Shown in pieces: positions 51,230 through 59,643 of a stretch of DNA of 64,000 nt; position 1 is the stretch's first letter, and the number at the start of each line of letters is the position of its first letter. The translations under genes and the position numbers were made by a program. The notes below the pieces were generated by a model. It was given only the letters and a program-made list of their open reading frames with translations, searched no databases and was not told the DNA's origin. This DNA comes from Glycomyces fuscus (GTDB taxonomy: Bacteria; Actinomycetota; Actinomycetes; Streptosporangiales; Streptosporangiaceae), in the NCBI GenBank assembly GCA_002529455.1, contig NYMS01000060.1, forward strand, positions 186,001-250,000, written 5' to 3'.

Positions 51230-51808
51230 ATGGACCAGCCGATGACCGGGCGCCTCCTGGTGGCCGCCCCCATGCTGCAGGAGGACTCCTTCCGCCGCTC
51301 GGTGGTGTTCGTCGTGGACGACACCGCCGACGGCACCCTCGGGGTGATCCTCAACCGCCCCCTGGGCATGGCCGTGGACGAGGTCGTCACCGACTGGGGC
51401 GCCTACGCCAGCGAGCCCGCGGTGATGTTCTCCGGCGGCCCCGTGGGCCTGGGCTCCGGCATCGCCCTGGGGGTGGCCGGACCGGGCGAGCCCCCTCCCG
51501 GCTGGTCGCCGCTGGAGGGCCTGGACCCGCACCTGGGCCTGGAGGGGATCGGCGTGGTCGACCTCGACGGTCCCGCCCAGGTGCTCGGCGGAGCACTGGG
51601 CGCGTTTCGCGTCTTCGCCGGCTACGCGGGCTGGAGCTCGGGCCAGCTGGCCGGGGAGATCGACGAGGGTGCCTGGTACGTCGTCGACGCGGTCGCCGAC
51701 GACGTCTTCACCACGGCGCCCGAGGGGCTCTGGTCGCAGGTGCTGCGCCGACAGGGCGGCGACATGGCTCTCCTGTCCACCTTCCCCGACGATCCCACCA
51801 TGAACTGA
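51230..51808 (+). CDS. YqgE/AlgH family protein
   Basis: 192-aa UPF0301 protein. It opens TGRLLVAAPMLQEDSFRRSV, with LGVILNRPLGMAVDEV and VMFSGGPVG as the family core, and WSSGQLAGEIDEGAWY near the C-terminus. The biochemical role of this family is not settled; links to transcriptional regulation have been proposed in Pseudomonas. ATG 51230 has GGGAGG 2-3 bases upstream. Probably co-transcribed with the next small gene. Confidence 0.9.
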   Translation: MDQPMTGRLLVAAPMLQEDSFRRSVVFVVDDTADGTLGVILNRPLGMAVDEVVTDWGAYASEPAVMFSGGPVGLGSGIALGVAGPGEPPPGWSPLEGLDPHLGLEGIGVVDLDGPAQVLGGALGAFRVFAGYAGWSSGQLAGEIDEGAWYVVDAVADDVFTTAPEGLWSQVLRRQGGDMALLSTFPDDPTMN

Positions 51809-51872
51809 GCAGCCGGGGTGGGGTGCGACACCCTATACCGTGGAACGCAGACGTCGAAAGGTGTGAGGCACG

Positions 51873-52115
51873 ATGGCGATGGACATCCTCAACAAGGTCC
51901 TCCCGGACAGTGAGACCAAACCGGACATCTCCCACGACGGCGGGGACCGGGAGCGGTTCGCCCACTACGTGCAGAAGGACAAGATCACCGCGAGCGCCGT
52001 GACCGGCGACCCCGTGATCGCCCTGTGCGGCAAGGTGTGGGTGCCCAACCGCGACCCCAAGAAGTTCCCCGTGTGCCCCGAGTGCAAGAAGGTCTACGAG
52101 GAGATGATGAAGTAA
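51873..52115 (+). CDS. DUF3039 family protein
   Basis: 80-aa actinobacterial protein with RFAHYVQKDKITASAVTGDP, VIALCGKVWVP and FPVCPECKKVYEEM. The single Cys in LCGK and the CPEC pair could form a metal site. The function is unknown. ATG 51873 follows ggtgtgaggcacg; a -10-like TATACC lies about 40 bases upstream. Confidence 0.88.
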   Translation: MAMDILNKVLPDSETKPDISHDGGDRERFAHYVQKDKITASAVTGDPVIALCGKVWVPNRDPKKFPVCPECKKVYEEMMK

Positions 52116-52193
52116 CTCTCCCCCACCCGGACGGCCGCGCGTCCGGTGCGGACCCCGCCGCGCCCGGCTGCCGGGCGCGGTGAGCACGGCAGA

Positions 52194-52222
52194 GGCCTTG
52201 ACACACGGTGTGTGCCAAGGCC
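52194..52222 (+). terminator. Hairpin after the DUF3039 gene
   Basis: GGCCTTG-CACAC and GTGTG-CCAAGGCC pair over about 12 positions with a short loop. A second small hairpin (gcgcccggctgccgggcgc) precedes it at 52161-52179. Confidence 0.6.
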
Positions 52223-52270
52223 TTCGTGCTGCCGGACGGCACGCCGCCCCCGGGGCCCGTGTTTGCTGTG

Positions 52271-52397
52271 GACCTCCGCTTCGCTTCGGTCCGTGTTCGG
52301 GCGCCCTGGAAGCGGGAACCTTCGGTGTCTTCCGTGCGATGGCTCGTTCCTCGCGATCGCACGTTCGACACCTCCAGAACCCCGCGGGCGCCCGAAC
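52271..52397 (+). repeat. Intergenic structured repeat, copy D
   Basis: Single unit: the tag at 52271-52288, then a hairpin at 52295-52397, again exactly 103 nt, with outer arms GTTCGGGCGCCC/GGGCGCCCGAAC. The inner stem GGTGTC-ttc-CGTGCGAT pairs with ATCGCACG-ttc-GACACC around GGCTCGTTCCTCGCG. This stem sequence is quite different from that in copy C yet fully complementary. It lies immediately before the broken heme-transporter genes. Confidence 0.9.
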
Positions 52398-52438
52398 CAA
52401 CCCCTCAGGGGTCGAGGTCCGGTTCAGGGGCAGGACCT

Positions 52439-53502
52439 AGGACGCGGACTCCTCGTCCCCGACGGAGGCGGGTCCGCGCCTGCGCGCCGCGGGACCGGCG
52501 CGCCGCAGTCCTGCTGGCCTCGCTCGCCTGCGGCCTCGTCGCGGTCGCGGTCGTCGCCTACCCCGTCCCGCCCGGCCAGGTCGCCGCCTCGCTCCTGCAC
52601 GCCCTCGGCCTGGAGACGGGCACCCCGCCCGACCAGGTCGGCCACACCGTCGTGTGGGACGTACGCCTGCCCCGCGTCGTCCTCGCCGTCATGGTCGGCG
52701 CCGCCCTGGGCGCGGCGGGCGCCATGATGCAGGGCGTCTTCGGCGTCTCCTCCGGCGCGGCCGTCGGCGCGGTCGCGGTCATCTTCACCGGCCTGACCGT
52801 CCTCGGCCACTGGACGATCATGGCCTCCTCCTTCGTGTGCGGCCTGGCCACCACCCTGTTCGTGTACGTCTTCGCGCGCTCGCGCGGGCGCACCGAGGTC
52901 GTCGCCCTGCTGCTCACGGGTATCGCCGTCAACGCGATCGCCGGTGCGGCCATCGGCCTGATGACCAACTTCTCCCAGGACGCCGAGATCGTGGCCATGG
53001 GCCGGGCCCCCGGGCGGGGCTGGCCACCCCGGCCGAGGACGACGCCCTCACCACCGCCGCGATGGAGAGCACGGGCGTGTCCCACCTGGCCGAACGGCGC
53101 TTCCCCACCCTCTCGGGGGGCGAGCGGGCGCGGGTGGTGTTCGCCCGCGTCCCGGCCCAGGACACCCGGCTGCTCCTGCTGGACGAGCCGACCGCCGCAC
53201 TGGACCTCCGGCACCAGGAACCCGTCCTGGATCTGGCTTCCCAACTCGCGGAGCGCGGCGGTGCGGTTATCGTGGTCCTGCACGATTTGGGGCTTGCGGC
53301 AGCCTACGCCCATCGTGTGGCGATACTCTCCCGAGGGCGGGTCGCCGCTCAGGGCTCCCCCGCCGACGTGTTCACCGCGTCGCTGCTCAGCTCCGTCTAC
53401 CAGCACGAGGTCGAAGTCCTACCGCACCCGCGTACCGGAGTCCCGCTGGTCGTACCCCTCAGGTGGGGGGACGGGTGCACACGGAAGCGTCCACAGGAGT
53501 AG
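52439..53502 (+). pseudogene. Deleted and frameshifted heme ABC transporter remnant (hmuU-hmuV fusion)
   Basis: The left part encodes the first half of a FecCD-type permease (LLASLACGLVAVAVVAYPVP, DVRLPRVVLAVMVGAALGAA, TGIAVNAIAGAAIGLMTNFS). It then runs at about 52985 into the middle of a HmuV-type ATPase (IVAMGRAP). A frameshift near 53000-53020 puts the remaining ATPase (HLAERRFPTLSGGERARVVF, LLLLDEPTAALDLRHQEPV, VLHDLGLAAAYAHRVAIL) in another frame. The permease C-half, the Walker A of the ATPase and a proper start codon are missing. A repeat element lies just upstream. It cannot form a working importer. Confidence 0.87.
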
Positions 53503-53511
53503 GTCGTATTG

Positions 53512-54303
53512 GTGTCCACAACTGAACGGCAGTTCCACGAGGATTCCCGGTCCCGGCGCGGGGAGGGGCGTGGACGGCGGGCCTCCGGCGGCCGGCGGCG
53601 CCGCCGCCCGAGGCCCAGGGCCACCCCCGGCGACGTCGTGCGCGGCATCGTCCGGTTCTTCGGCGAGATCATGCTGACCGCCGGTCTGCTCATGCTCTTC
53701 TACGCCGCCTACGAGGTGTACGGCTCCCAGTGGGAGACCGACCGCGAACAGCAGGACCTGGCCCAGGGGCTGGAGGAGGCCTGGGCCGTCGACGAGGCCG
53801 GTCCGGAGTCGGAGCCCCTGCCGGGCAGCGCCGACAGCCGCCTGTACGTGCCGAGCCTGGACCTGGACTGGGTGGTGGTCAACGGCACCACGCAGGAGGA
53901 CATCCGCTACAGCCCGGGCCACTACACCGAGTACGCCAGCAGCCCCGGCGGGGAGGGCAACTACGCCGTGGCCGCCCACCGGACCCCGGGCCTGTTCTGG
54001 GACCTGGACCTGCTCCGGGACGGAGACGTCATGGTCCTGGAGGACGGGGAGAACTTCTACACCTACGAGGTCTTCCGCGACGAGACGGTCCTGCCCACCG
54101 ACGTGTGGGTGATCGAGCCGGACCCGTTCGACGAGGCCACCGACGAGGAGCCCGGGCGGTCCCTGCTCACCCTCACCACGTGTGCGCCCAAGCTGAACAA
54201 CACGCACCGCCTCATCGTCTGGGCGGAGCTGGTGGAGACCACGCCCAAGTCCGAGGGGATGCCCGACTCGATCGCGCACATGGCCCCCGAGGCCAGCGAG
54301 TAA
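53512..54303 (+). CDS. srtE: Class E sortase
   Basis: Membrane-bound cysteine transpeptidase that attaches LAxTG-type surface proteins to the cell wall. 263 aa. A long basic Arg/Gly cytoplasmic tail is followed by one helix (GEIMLTAGLLMLFYAAYEVY) and an extracellular sortase barrel. Catalytic residues are His156 (AVAAHRTPG), Cys224 (LTLTTCAP) and Arg233 (NTHRLIVWAEL). TTG 53509 is an equally possible start. It begins 9 bases after the heme-transporter remnant and is followed by a small membrane protein gene as in other actinobacteria. Confidence 0.93.
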   Translation: MSTTERQFHEDSRSRRGEGRGRRASGGRRRRRPRPRATPGDVVRGIVRFFGEIMLTAGLLMLFYAAYEVYGSQWETDREQQDLAQGLEEAWAVDEAGPESEPLPGSADSRLYVPSLDLDWVVVNGTTQEDIRYSPGHYTEYASSPGGEGNYAVAAHRTPGLFWDLDLLRDGDVMVLEDGENFYTYEVFRDETVLPTDVWVIEPDPFDEATDEEPGRSLLTLTTCAPKLNNTHRLIVWAELVETTPKSEGMPDSIAHMAPEASE

Positions 54304-54312
54304 GGAACGCGA

Positions 54313-54537
54313 ATGTACGGTCTGATCTGGCGTGTGCTGCCCGGTCCGTGGGTCTCCAAGCTCATCATGGCGCTCGGACTGGTGGTGGGTGCCGCCCTCC
54401 TGCTGTGGTTCTTCGCCTTCCCGGCGCTCTCGCCGCACATGCCCTTCAACGACGGCGCCGTCGACGTCGAGGGCGCCCAGCCCGGGGGCGGGGCCTCCGG
54501 GGAGGAGGGGGCCGAGGGGGCCGGCGGGGGCCAGTAG
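54313..54537 (+). CDS. Small membrane protein downstream of sortase E
   Basis: 74 aa. One helix (VSKLIMALGLVVGAALLLWF), a conserved-looking FPALSPHMPFNDGAVDVEG segment and an acidic Gly/Glu-rich tail. Similar small proteins accompany class E sortases in Streptomyces; the role is unknown. ATG 54313 is 9 bases after the sortase stop, with taaggaa as ribosome site. Confidence 0.75.
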   Translation: MYGLIWRVLPGPWVSKLIMALGLVVGAALLLWFFAFPALSPHMPFNDGAVDVEGAQPGGGASGEEGAEGAGGGQ

Positions 54538-54624
54538 CCTTCCGGGGGTCCGGGACACGCCGTGTGCGCGGCACCACTGGCCGGACTCCCGGAACGGTCC
54601 ACGGTGCCCGCTAACCTCATGGGG

Positions 54625-54654
54625 GTGAGCAACGGGGGACGATGCGCAGCATGA
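54625..54654 (+). promoter_or_regulatory. Possible leaderless 9-codon upstream ORF
   Basis: TAACCT (54612-54617) plus 7 bases predicts transcription starting at GTG 54625. Read from there, nine codons (VSNGGRCAA) end in TGA 54652-54654, which overlaps ATG 54651 of the helicase as ATGA. This would couple helicase translation to reading of a short leader. Confidence 0.35.
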
Positions 54655-56375
54655 CGGTGACGCAGACCACTACGGAGGACCGGCTCAGAGGCCTCCGCGC
54701 ATGGCAGCGGGAGGCGTTCGAGGAGTACTTCCGCCGTGAACCGCGGGACTTCCTCGCCGTGGCCACCCCCGGCGCGGGCAAGACCACCTTCGCCCTCACC
54801 CTGGCCAGCGAACTCCTCCAGCGGCACACGGTGCGCGCCATCACCATCGTGTGCCCCACCGACCACCTCAAGAAGCAGTGGGCCGAGGCCGCCGCCCGGT
54901 TCGGCATCGCCATCGACCCCGACTTCCGCAACGGGCAGGGCGCACTGGGCCGCCAGTACGTCGGCGTGGCCGTCACCTACGCCCAGGTCGCCGCCCACCC
55001 GATGCTGCACCGCAACCGGACCGAGGCGCGCAAGACCCTCGTCATCTTCGACGAGGTCCACCACGCCGGGGACGCCCTGTCCTGGGGCGACGCGGCCCGC
55101 GAGGCCTTCGACCCCGCGGGGCGGCGCCTCTCCCTGACCGGAACCCCCTTCCGGTCCGACATCAACCCCATCCCCTTCGTCGACTACGTCCAGGACAGTG
55201 CCGGGGTGCGCCGCTGCTCCTGGGACTACAGCTACGGGTACGGGCCCGCCCTGGCCGACGGGGTCGTGCGCCCCGTCATCTTCATGGCCTACTCCGGTGA
55301 GATGCGCTGGCGCACCCGCGCGGGCGACGAGCTGGCCGCCAGGCTGGGGGAGCCCCTCACCCAGGACGCGCTGTCCCAGGCGTGGCGGGCCGCCCTGGAC
55401 CCCAAGGGCGACTGGATCAAACGCGTGCTCCAGGCCGCCGACCGCCGCCTGACCGAGGTCCGCAAGACCCACCCGGACGCGGGGGCGCTGGTCATCGCCA
55501 GCGACCACGAGAACGCCCGCGCCTACTCGCGCATCCTGCGCCAGATCACCGGCAAGGGCGCCACGGTCATCCTGTCCGACGACCCCGGGGCCTCCAAGAA
55601 GATCTCCAGGTTCGCCGCGGGCGACGACCGCTGGATGGTCGCGGTGCGCATGGTCTCCGAGGGCGTGGACGTGCCCCGGCTGATGGTGGGCGTCTACGCC
55701 ACCTCCACCAGCACCGCGCTGTTCTTCGCCCAGGCCATCGGCCGCTTCGTGCGCGTGCGCCAGCGCGGCGAGGTCGCGTCGGTCTTCCTGCCCTCCGTGC
55801 CCACCCTGCTGGAGTACGCGGGTGAGATGGAGCGCGAGCGCGACCACGTGCTCGACCGGACCCCGGCGGAGGGCGACGAGTACCCCGAGGAGGACCTGCT
55901 CCGCGAGGCCAACAAGAAGCGGGACACCCCCGACGCGGGGGAGGAGCTGCCCTTCGAGACCATGGAGTCGGCGGCGGAGTTCGACCGCGCCCTCTACGAC
56001 GGGGCCGAGTACGGCGGCGTGCCGGGCTCCACCGAGGAGGAGGACTTCCTGGGCCTGCCCGGACTGCTCGACCCGCAACAGGTCTCCCAGCTCCTGCGCA
56101 AGCGCAAGGCCGACCTCAAGGCGAGTCAGATCAAGACCCGCAAGGTGGAGGAGCCCGCCGAGGAGGAGGGGCCCACCCACCAGGTCCTGGCCGACCTGCG
56201 CCGCGAGCTGAGCGGCCTCGTGGGCGCCTGGCACCACCGCACCGGCAAGCCGCACGGGGTGATCCACAACGAGCTGCGCCGGGCCTGCGGCGGTCCGCCG
56301 GTCGCGCAGGCCACCCCGGCGCAGATCCGCGAGCGGATCGCCAAGATCCGCACCTGGGCCGTCGGCGGACGATAG
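54651..56375 (+). CDS. DEAD/DEAH-box helicase, superfamily 2
   Basis: About 574-aa nucleic-acid-dependent ATPase widespread in actinobacteria. Motif I ATPGAGKTTF, Ia IVCPTDHLKKQW, II VIFDEVHHAGD, III LSLTGTPFRSD, then the second RecA lobe with DDRWMVAVRMVSEGVDVPRL and the arginine motif AQAIGRFVRVR. A charged linker and a C-terminal helical domain (HHRTGKPHGVIHNELRRACG) follow, the latter resembling a DNA- or RNA-binding end. ATG 54642 is an alternative start, with GGGGGA only 2 bases away. The cellular role is not established. Confidence 0.9.
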   Translation: MTVTQTTTEDRLRGLRAWQREAFEEYFRREPRDFLAVATPGAGKTTFALTLASELLQRHTVRAITIVCPTDHLKKQWAEAAARFGIAIDPDFRNGQGALGRQYVGVAVTYAQVAAHPMLHRNRTEARKTLVIFDEVHHAGDALSWGDAAREAFDPAGRRLSLTGTPFRSDINPIPFVDYVQDSAGVRRCSWDYSYGYGPALADGVVRPVIFMAYSGEMRWRTRAGDELAARLGEPLTQDALSQAWRAALDPKGDWIKRVLQAADRRLTEVRKTHPDAGALVIASDHENARAYSRILRQITGKGATVILSDDPGASKKISRFAAGDDRWMVAVRMVSEGVDVPRLMVGVYATSTSTALFFAQAIGRFVRVRQRGEVASVFLPSVPTLLEYAGEMERERDHVLDRTPAEGDEYPEEDLLREANKKRDTPDAGEELPFETMESAAEFDRALYDGAEYGGVPGSTEEEDFLGLPGLLDPQQVSQLLRKRKADLKASQIKTRKVEEPAEEEGPTHQVLADLRRELSGLVGAWHHRTGKPHGVIHNELRRACGGPPVAQATPAQIRERIAKIRTWAVGGR

Positions 56376-56464
56376 ACGCACCAGCCACCCAAAACGGGCA
56401 AATACTTCGCAAGCTCGCGCATGTCGCATAAGCGTTACGTGTTCACCTCATTACCTTGTGTGAG

Positions 56465-57499
56465 ATGAGTGGACACAGCCCTCGCGGCGGCTCAGCCGCG
56501 CTCTGCACCGGACTGCTGATGTGCGGGTTCGCACTGGCCGGAATGGTCACGGTCACGGCGCCCGGCACCGCTGGAACCGACTCCTCACGCGCCCAGTCGG
56601 CGCCGGGCGGATCCGAAGTGCTGGATCCCTGCCTGCCCGGCGCCGCCAGGGTCACCGACCCGGACGCGGCCGCCCGTCCCCTCGGCGGCAGCGAGGTGAC
56701 ACCGCACCAGGCCGCTCTCTACGAAAAGCAGCTCCAGGAGGCACTCGTGCCCCTGCGAGGACAGGAACTCCAGCCGCCCCACACCGTTCCGGTCGTGGTG
56801 CACGTCATCTCCGCCGAGGACGGACGCGGCGAGGTCAGCGACGAACGCGTCCAGCGGCAGCTCGACGTCCTCAACGCCGCCTACAGCGGCGACTCCGCCG
56901 GGGACCCGGCCCAGGCGGCCGACGCCGCCCGGCGGGCCGGGGGCGGCGCCGAACCCACCGACACCGGCTTCCGCTTCGAGCTCAGCGAGATCACCCGCAC
57001 GGCCAACGACGAGTGGTTCACCAGCTTCGCCGAGCACCGCGACACCGTCCACGCCGAGCTGCGCCAGGGCGACGCCAAAACCCTCAACATCTACACCTCG
57101 AACCTGGGCACCGGCCTGCTCGGCTACTCCTCCTTCCCCCAGGACTACGAGGAGGCCCCGGAGCAGGACGGCGTGGTGCTCTCCCACGACACCCTGCCCG
57201 GCGGCGACCGCGACCGGTTCAACCTCGGCCACACCGGCACCCACGAGGTCGGCCACTGGCTCGGGCTCTTCCACACGTTCCAGAACGGCTGCTCCTCGCC
57301 CGGCGACTACGTGGACGACACCCCGCACGAGCGCGAGGCCGCCTCCGGCTGCCCCGAGGGGCGCGACACCTGCCCCGACCAGAAGGGCGAGGACCCCGTC
57401 ACCAACTTCATGAACTACAGCGACGACGCCTGCATGACCCACTTCACCGCCGGCCAGGCCGAGCGCATGGTCGAGCACTGGGCGGCCTTCCGTGCCTGA
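56465..57499 (+). CDS. Secreted M43-type zinc metalloprotease
   Basis: 344-aa exported metzincin. Signal peptide with hydrophobic core LCTGLLMCGFALAGMVTVTA, a prodomain-like region, strands VPVVVHVIS and LNIYTSNLGTG. The zinc site is HEVGHWLGLFHTF (HExxHxxGxxH) and the Met-turn is NFMNYSDDACM. Six downstream cysteines are likely paired. It resembles pappalysin-like bacterial enzymes (ulilysin/cytophagalysin group). ATG 56465 is preceded by TACCTT and 7 bases with no ribosome site, so it is probably leaderless. Confidence 0.92.
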   Translation: MSGHSPRGGSAALCTGLLMCGFALAGMVTVTAPGTAGTDSSRAQSAPGGSEVLDPCLPGAARVTDPDAAARPLGGSEVTPHQAALYEKQLQEALVPLRGQELQPPHTVPVVVHVISAEDGRGEVSDERVQRQLDVLNAAYSGDSAGDPAQAADAARRAGGGAEPTDTGFRFELSEITRTANDEWFTSFAEHRDTVHAELRQGDAKTLNIYTSNLGTGLLGYSSFPQDYEEAPEQDGVVLSHDTLPGGDRDRFNLGHTGTHEVGHWLGLFHTFQNGCSSPGDYVDDTPHEREAASGCPEGRDTCPDQKGEDPVTNFMNYSDDACMTHFTAGQAERMVEHWAAFRA

Positions 57500-57566
57500 G
57501 CGGCGGCGGCGCGGCGCGGCCCCGGCGTGCCTGGGCCGCGCCGCCCGGACCGGGAGCGCCCGCGAC

Positions 57567-57600
57567 GCCTCCTCGCGCGTCACCCCCCGCGCGAGGAGGC
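57567..57600 (+). terminator. Hairpin after the metalloprotease gene
   Basis: GCCTCCTCGCGC (57567-57578) and GCGCGAGGAGGC (57589-57600) form a perfect 12-bp stem with a 10-base loop, between the protease and trpS. Confidence 0.75.
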
Positions 57601-57646
57601 GTGGCCGCGACCGTGCGCGGGCCCGGCCGCCGCTAGGCTTGGGAGC

Positions 57647-58654
57647 ATGGCAGCGAACACGTACCTGACCGGGATCAAGCCCACCGGCGACTTCCACCTG
57701 GGCAACTACATCGGCGCGATCAAGCCCGCCCTGAGCGCGGCCACGGCCTACGACACCTACTACTTCATCGCCGACTACCACGCGCTCAACACCATCAAGG
57801 ACGCCGACGAACTCCGCCACAGCATCCGGTCAGGCGCTGCCACCTGGCTCGCGTGCGGGCTCGACCCCGAGCGGACGATCGTCTACCAGCAGTCCCGGGT
57901 GCCCGAGACCTTCGAGCTCACCACCATCCTGAGCGCCCTGACCCCCAAGGGCCTCATGAACCGGGCGCACGCCTACAAGGCGGCCCGCGACCGCAACAAC
58001 GAGGCCGGGATCACCGACCTGGACGCCGGGATCAACATGGGGCTGTACAACTACCCCATCCTCATGGCCGCCGACATCCTCGTCATGGAGGGCACCCACG
58101 TCCCCGTGGGCCGCGACCAGTCCCAGCACATCGAGTACACCGCCGACATCGCCGGGTACTTCAACCACCGCTTCGGCGGGTCCTACAGCTTCCCCGTCCC
58201 CAAGGGCGTCATCGACGACAGCGACGCGAGCATCCTGCCCGGCGTCGACGGCCGCAAGATGAGCAAGTCCTACGACAACCACATCCCGCTCTTCCTGCCG
58301 GAGAACAAGCTCAGGAAGGCCGTCCGCCGCATTCCCACCGACTCCACGCCGGTCGAGGACCCCAAGGACCCCGACAGCTCGGTGCCCTTCCAGCTGCTCA
58401 CGCACTTCGCCGACGCCGAGAAGGTCTCCGACGTGCGCAAGCGCCTGGAGGCGGGCGGCATGGGCTGGGGCGACCTCAAGAACGAGCTGTTCGAGGCGAT
58501 CAACACCGAGCTCGGACCCAAGCGCGACCGCTACGAGGAGCTGATGGCCGACCCGGCGCGGATCGACGCGGTCCTGGAGGCCGGGTCCGAGCGCGCCCGC
58601 CGACGCGCCCGCGCCACGCTGGAGCGCGTGCGCGCCGCCGTCGGCGTCGCCTGA
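57647..58654 (+). CDS. trpS: Tryptophan--tRNA ligase
   Basis: 335-aa class I aminoacyl-tRNA synthetase charging tRNA-Trp. The HIGH-type motif is PTGDFHLGNY (residues 12-21), the class I second motif is GRKMSKSYDN, and GVDGRKM and GRDQSQHIEYT are typical TrpRS segments. ATG 57647 is preceded by TAGGCT (57634-57639) and 7 bases, so it is probably leaderless. Only one trpS is in this window; many actinomycetes have a second, drug-resistant copy, which cannot be judged here. Confidence 0.97.
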   Translation: MAANTYLTGIKPTGDFHLGNYIGAIKPALSAATAYDTYYFIADYHALNTIKDADELRHSIRSGAATWLACGLDPERTIVYQQSRVPETFELTTILSALTPKGLMNRAHAYKAARDRNNEAGITDLDAGINMGLYNYPILMAADILVMEGTHVPVGRDQSQHIEYTADIAGYFNHRFGGSYSFPVPKGVIDDSDASILPGVDGRKMSKSYDNHIPLFLPENKLRKAVRRIPTDSTPVEDPKDPDSSVPFQLLTHFADAEKVSDVRKRLEAGGMGWGDLKNELFEAINTELGPKRDRYEELMADPARIDAVLEAGSERARRRARATLERVRAAVGVA

Positions 58655-58748
58655 GGCCGCCGCGCGGGCGGGGCGGCCGCGTCCGCCCCGCCGAACCCTC
58701 CGCGAAAACCGCTGGCGCGCCGGACCCGGCTTTCCTAGGCTGCGCGGC

Positions 58749-59612
58749 ATGGAACTCGGAACGGCCCCGCCCGACCGCACCGGACACGTGACGCTGCCCG
58801 ACGGAAGGGCGCTCGCCTGGAGCGAGTGGGGCGCCCCCGGCGGCGCCCCCGTCCTGTTCTGTCCCGGAGCGGCCACCGGCCGCTCCCTCGGCTTCGGCGT
58901 CCACCTCCTCGCGGAGCTGGGCGCCCGCCTGGTGTCCGTGGACCGCCCGGGCCTGGGCGCCTCCGACCCGGCCCCCGGCCGCACCCTCGCCGACTTCGCC
59001 GAGGACGTGCAGGCCCTGGCCGGGCCCTTGCGCATGGGACGGCCCGCCGTCGTCGGCAACTCCCAGGGCGCGCCGTTCGCGCTGGCCTGTGCCGTCGCGG
59101 GTGCCGCCCGCTCCCTCGCTCTGGTCTCCGCGGCCGATGAGGTCGCCCGGCCCGAGTTCGCCGGGGCACTGCCGACCGGCACGCGTGCCCTCGCCGACCT
59201 GGTCGCCGCTGACCCCGGGGCCGCGGAGCGGCACCTGCGCGGTTTCGGCCCCGAGGCCATGTGGGACCTGGTCAGCGCCTCCAGTCCCGAGCCCGACCTC
59301 GCCGTCTACCGCACACCCGGCTTCGAGGCCGCCTACCGGCGCGCCCTCGCCGAGGGGTTCGCCCAGAGCGGAGCGGGATACGCCCGCGACACCGTCCTGG
59401 CCACCGCCCGCTGGAACCTGGACCTGGAACGGATCCGCGTCCCCGTCGACGTCTGGTACGGAGAACTGGACACCTTCCACTCGCCCGACCGGGGCGCCCT
59501 GCTCACGAGCCGCGTCCCCGGGGCCCGCCGCCACGTGGTCCCCGGCGCGGGGGGCTCCCTGCTGTGGACGCACGCCGGGGACGTGCTGCGCGCCCTGCTC
59601 GCCCACCGCTGA
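58749..59612 (+). CDS. Alpha/beta hydrolase
   Basis: 287-aa alpha/beta hydrolase. VLFCPGAATGRSLGF contains the oxyanion region, VSVDRPGLGASDP follows, and the nucleophile elbow is GNSQG. The acid/His pair probably lies in WYGELDTFHSPDRG and near RRHVVPGAGG. Close to actinobacterial esterase/epoxide-hydrolase-like proteins; substrate unknown. ATG 58749 is preceded by TAGGCT (58736-58741) and 7 bases, probably leaderless. Confidence 0.88.
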   Translation: MELGTAPPDRTGHVTLPDGRALAWSEWGAPGGAPVLFCPGAATGRSLGFGVHLLAELGARLVSVDRPGLGASDPAPGRTLADFAEDVQALAGPLRMGRPAVVGNSQGAPFALACAVAGAARSLALVSAADEVARPEFAGALPTGTRALADLVAADPGAAERHLRGFGPEAMWDLVSASSPEPDLAVYRTPGFEAAYRRALAEGFAQSGAGYARDTVLATARWNLDLERIRVPVDVWYGELDTFHSPDRGALLTSRVPGARRHVVPGAGGSLLWTHAGDVLRALLAHR

Positions 59613-59628
59613 GGCGGGCGAGCAGGGC
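59592..59628 (+). terminator. Hairpin spanning the hydrolase stop codon
   Basis: GCCCTGCTCGCCC (59592-59604) and GGGCGAGCAGGGC (59616-59628) form a perfect 13-bp stem. The left arm is the last coding sequence and the TGA stop (59610-59612) sits in the loop. It separates this gene from the convergent pncA. Confidence 0.75.
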
Positions 59629-59643
59629 CGCCCGCGCACCGGG

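Noticed and set aside
52208..53677. Intact permease-ATPase fusion protein
   Set aside because: The ATPase motifs are in a different frame from the permease, the P-loop is absent and no start codon fits.
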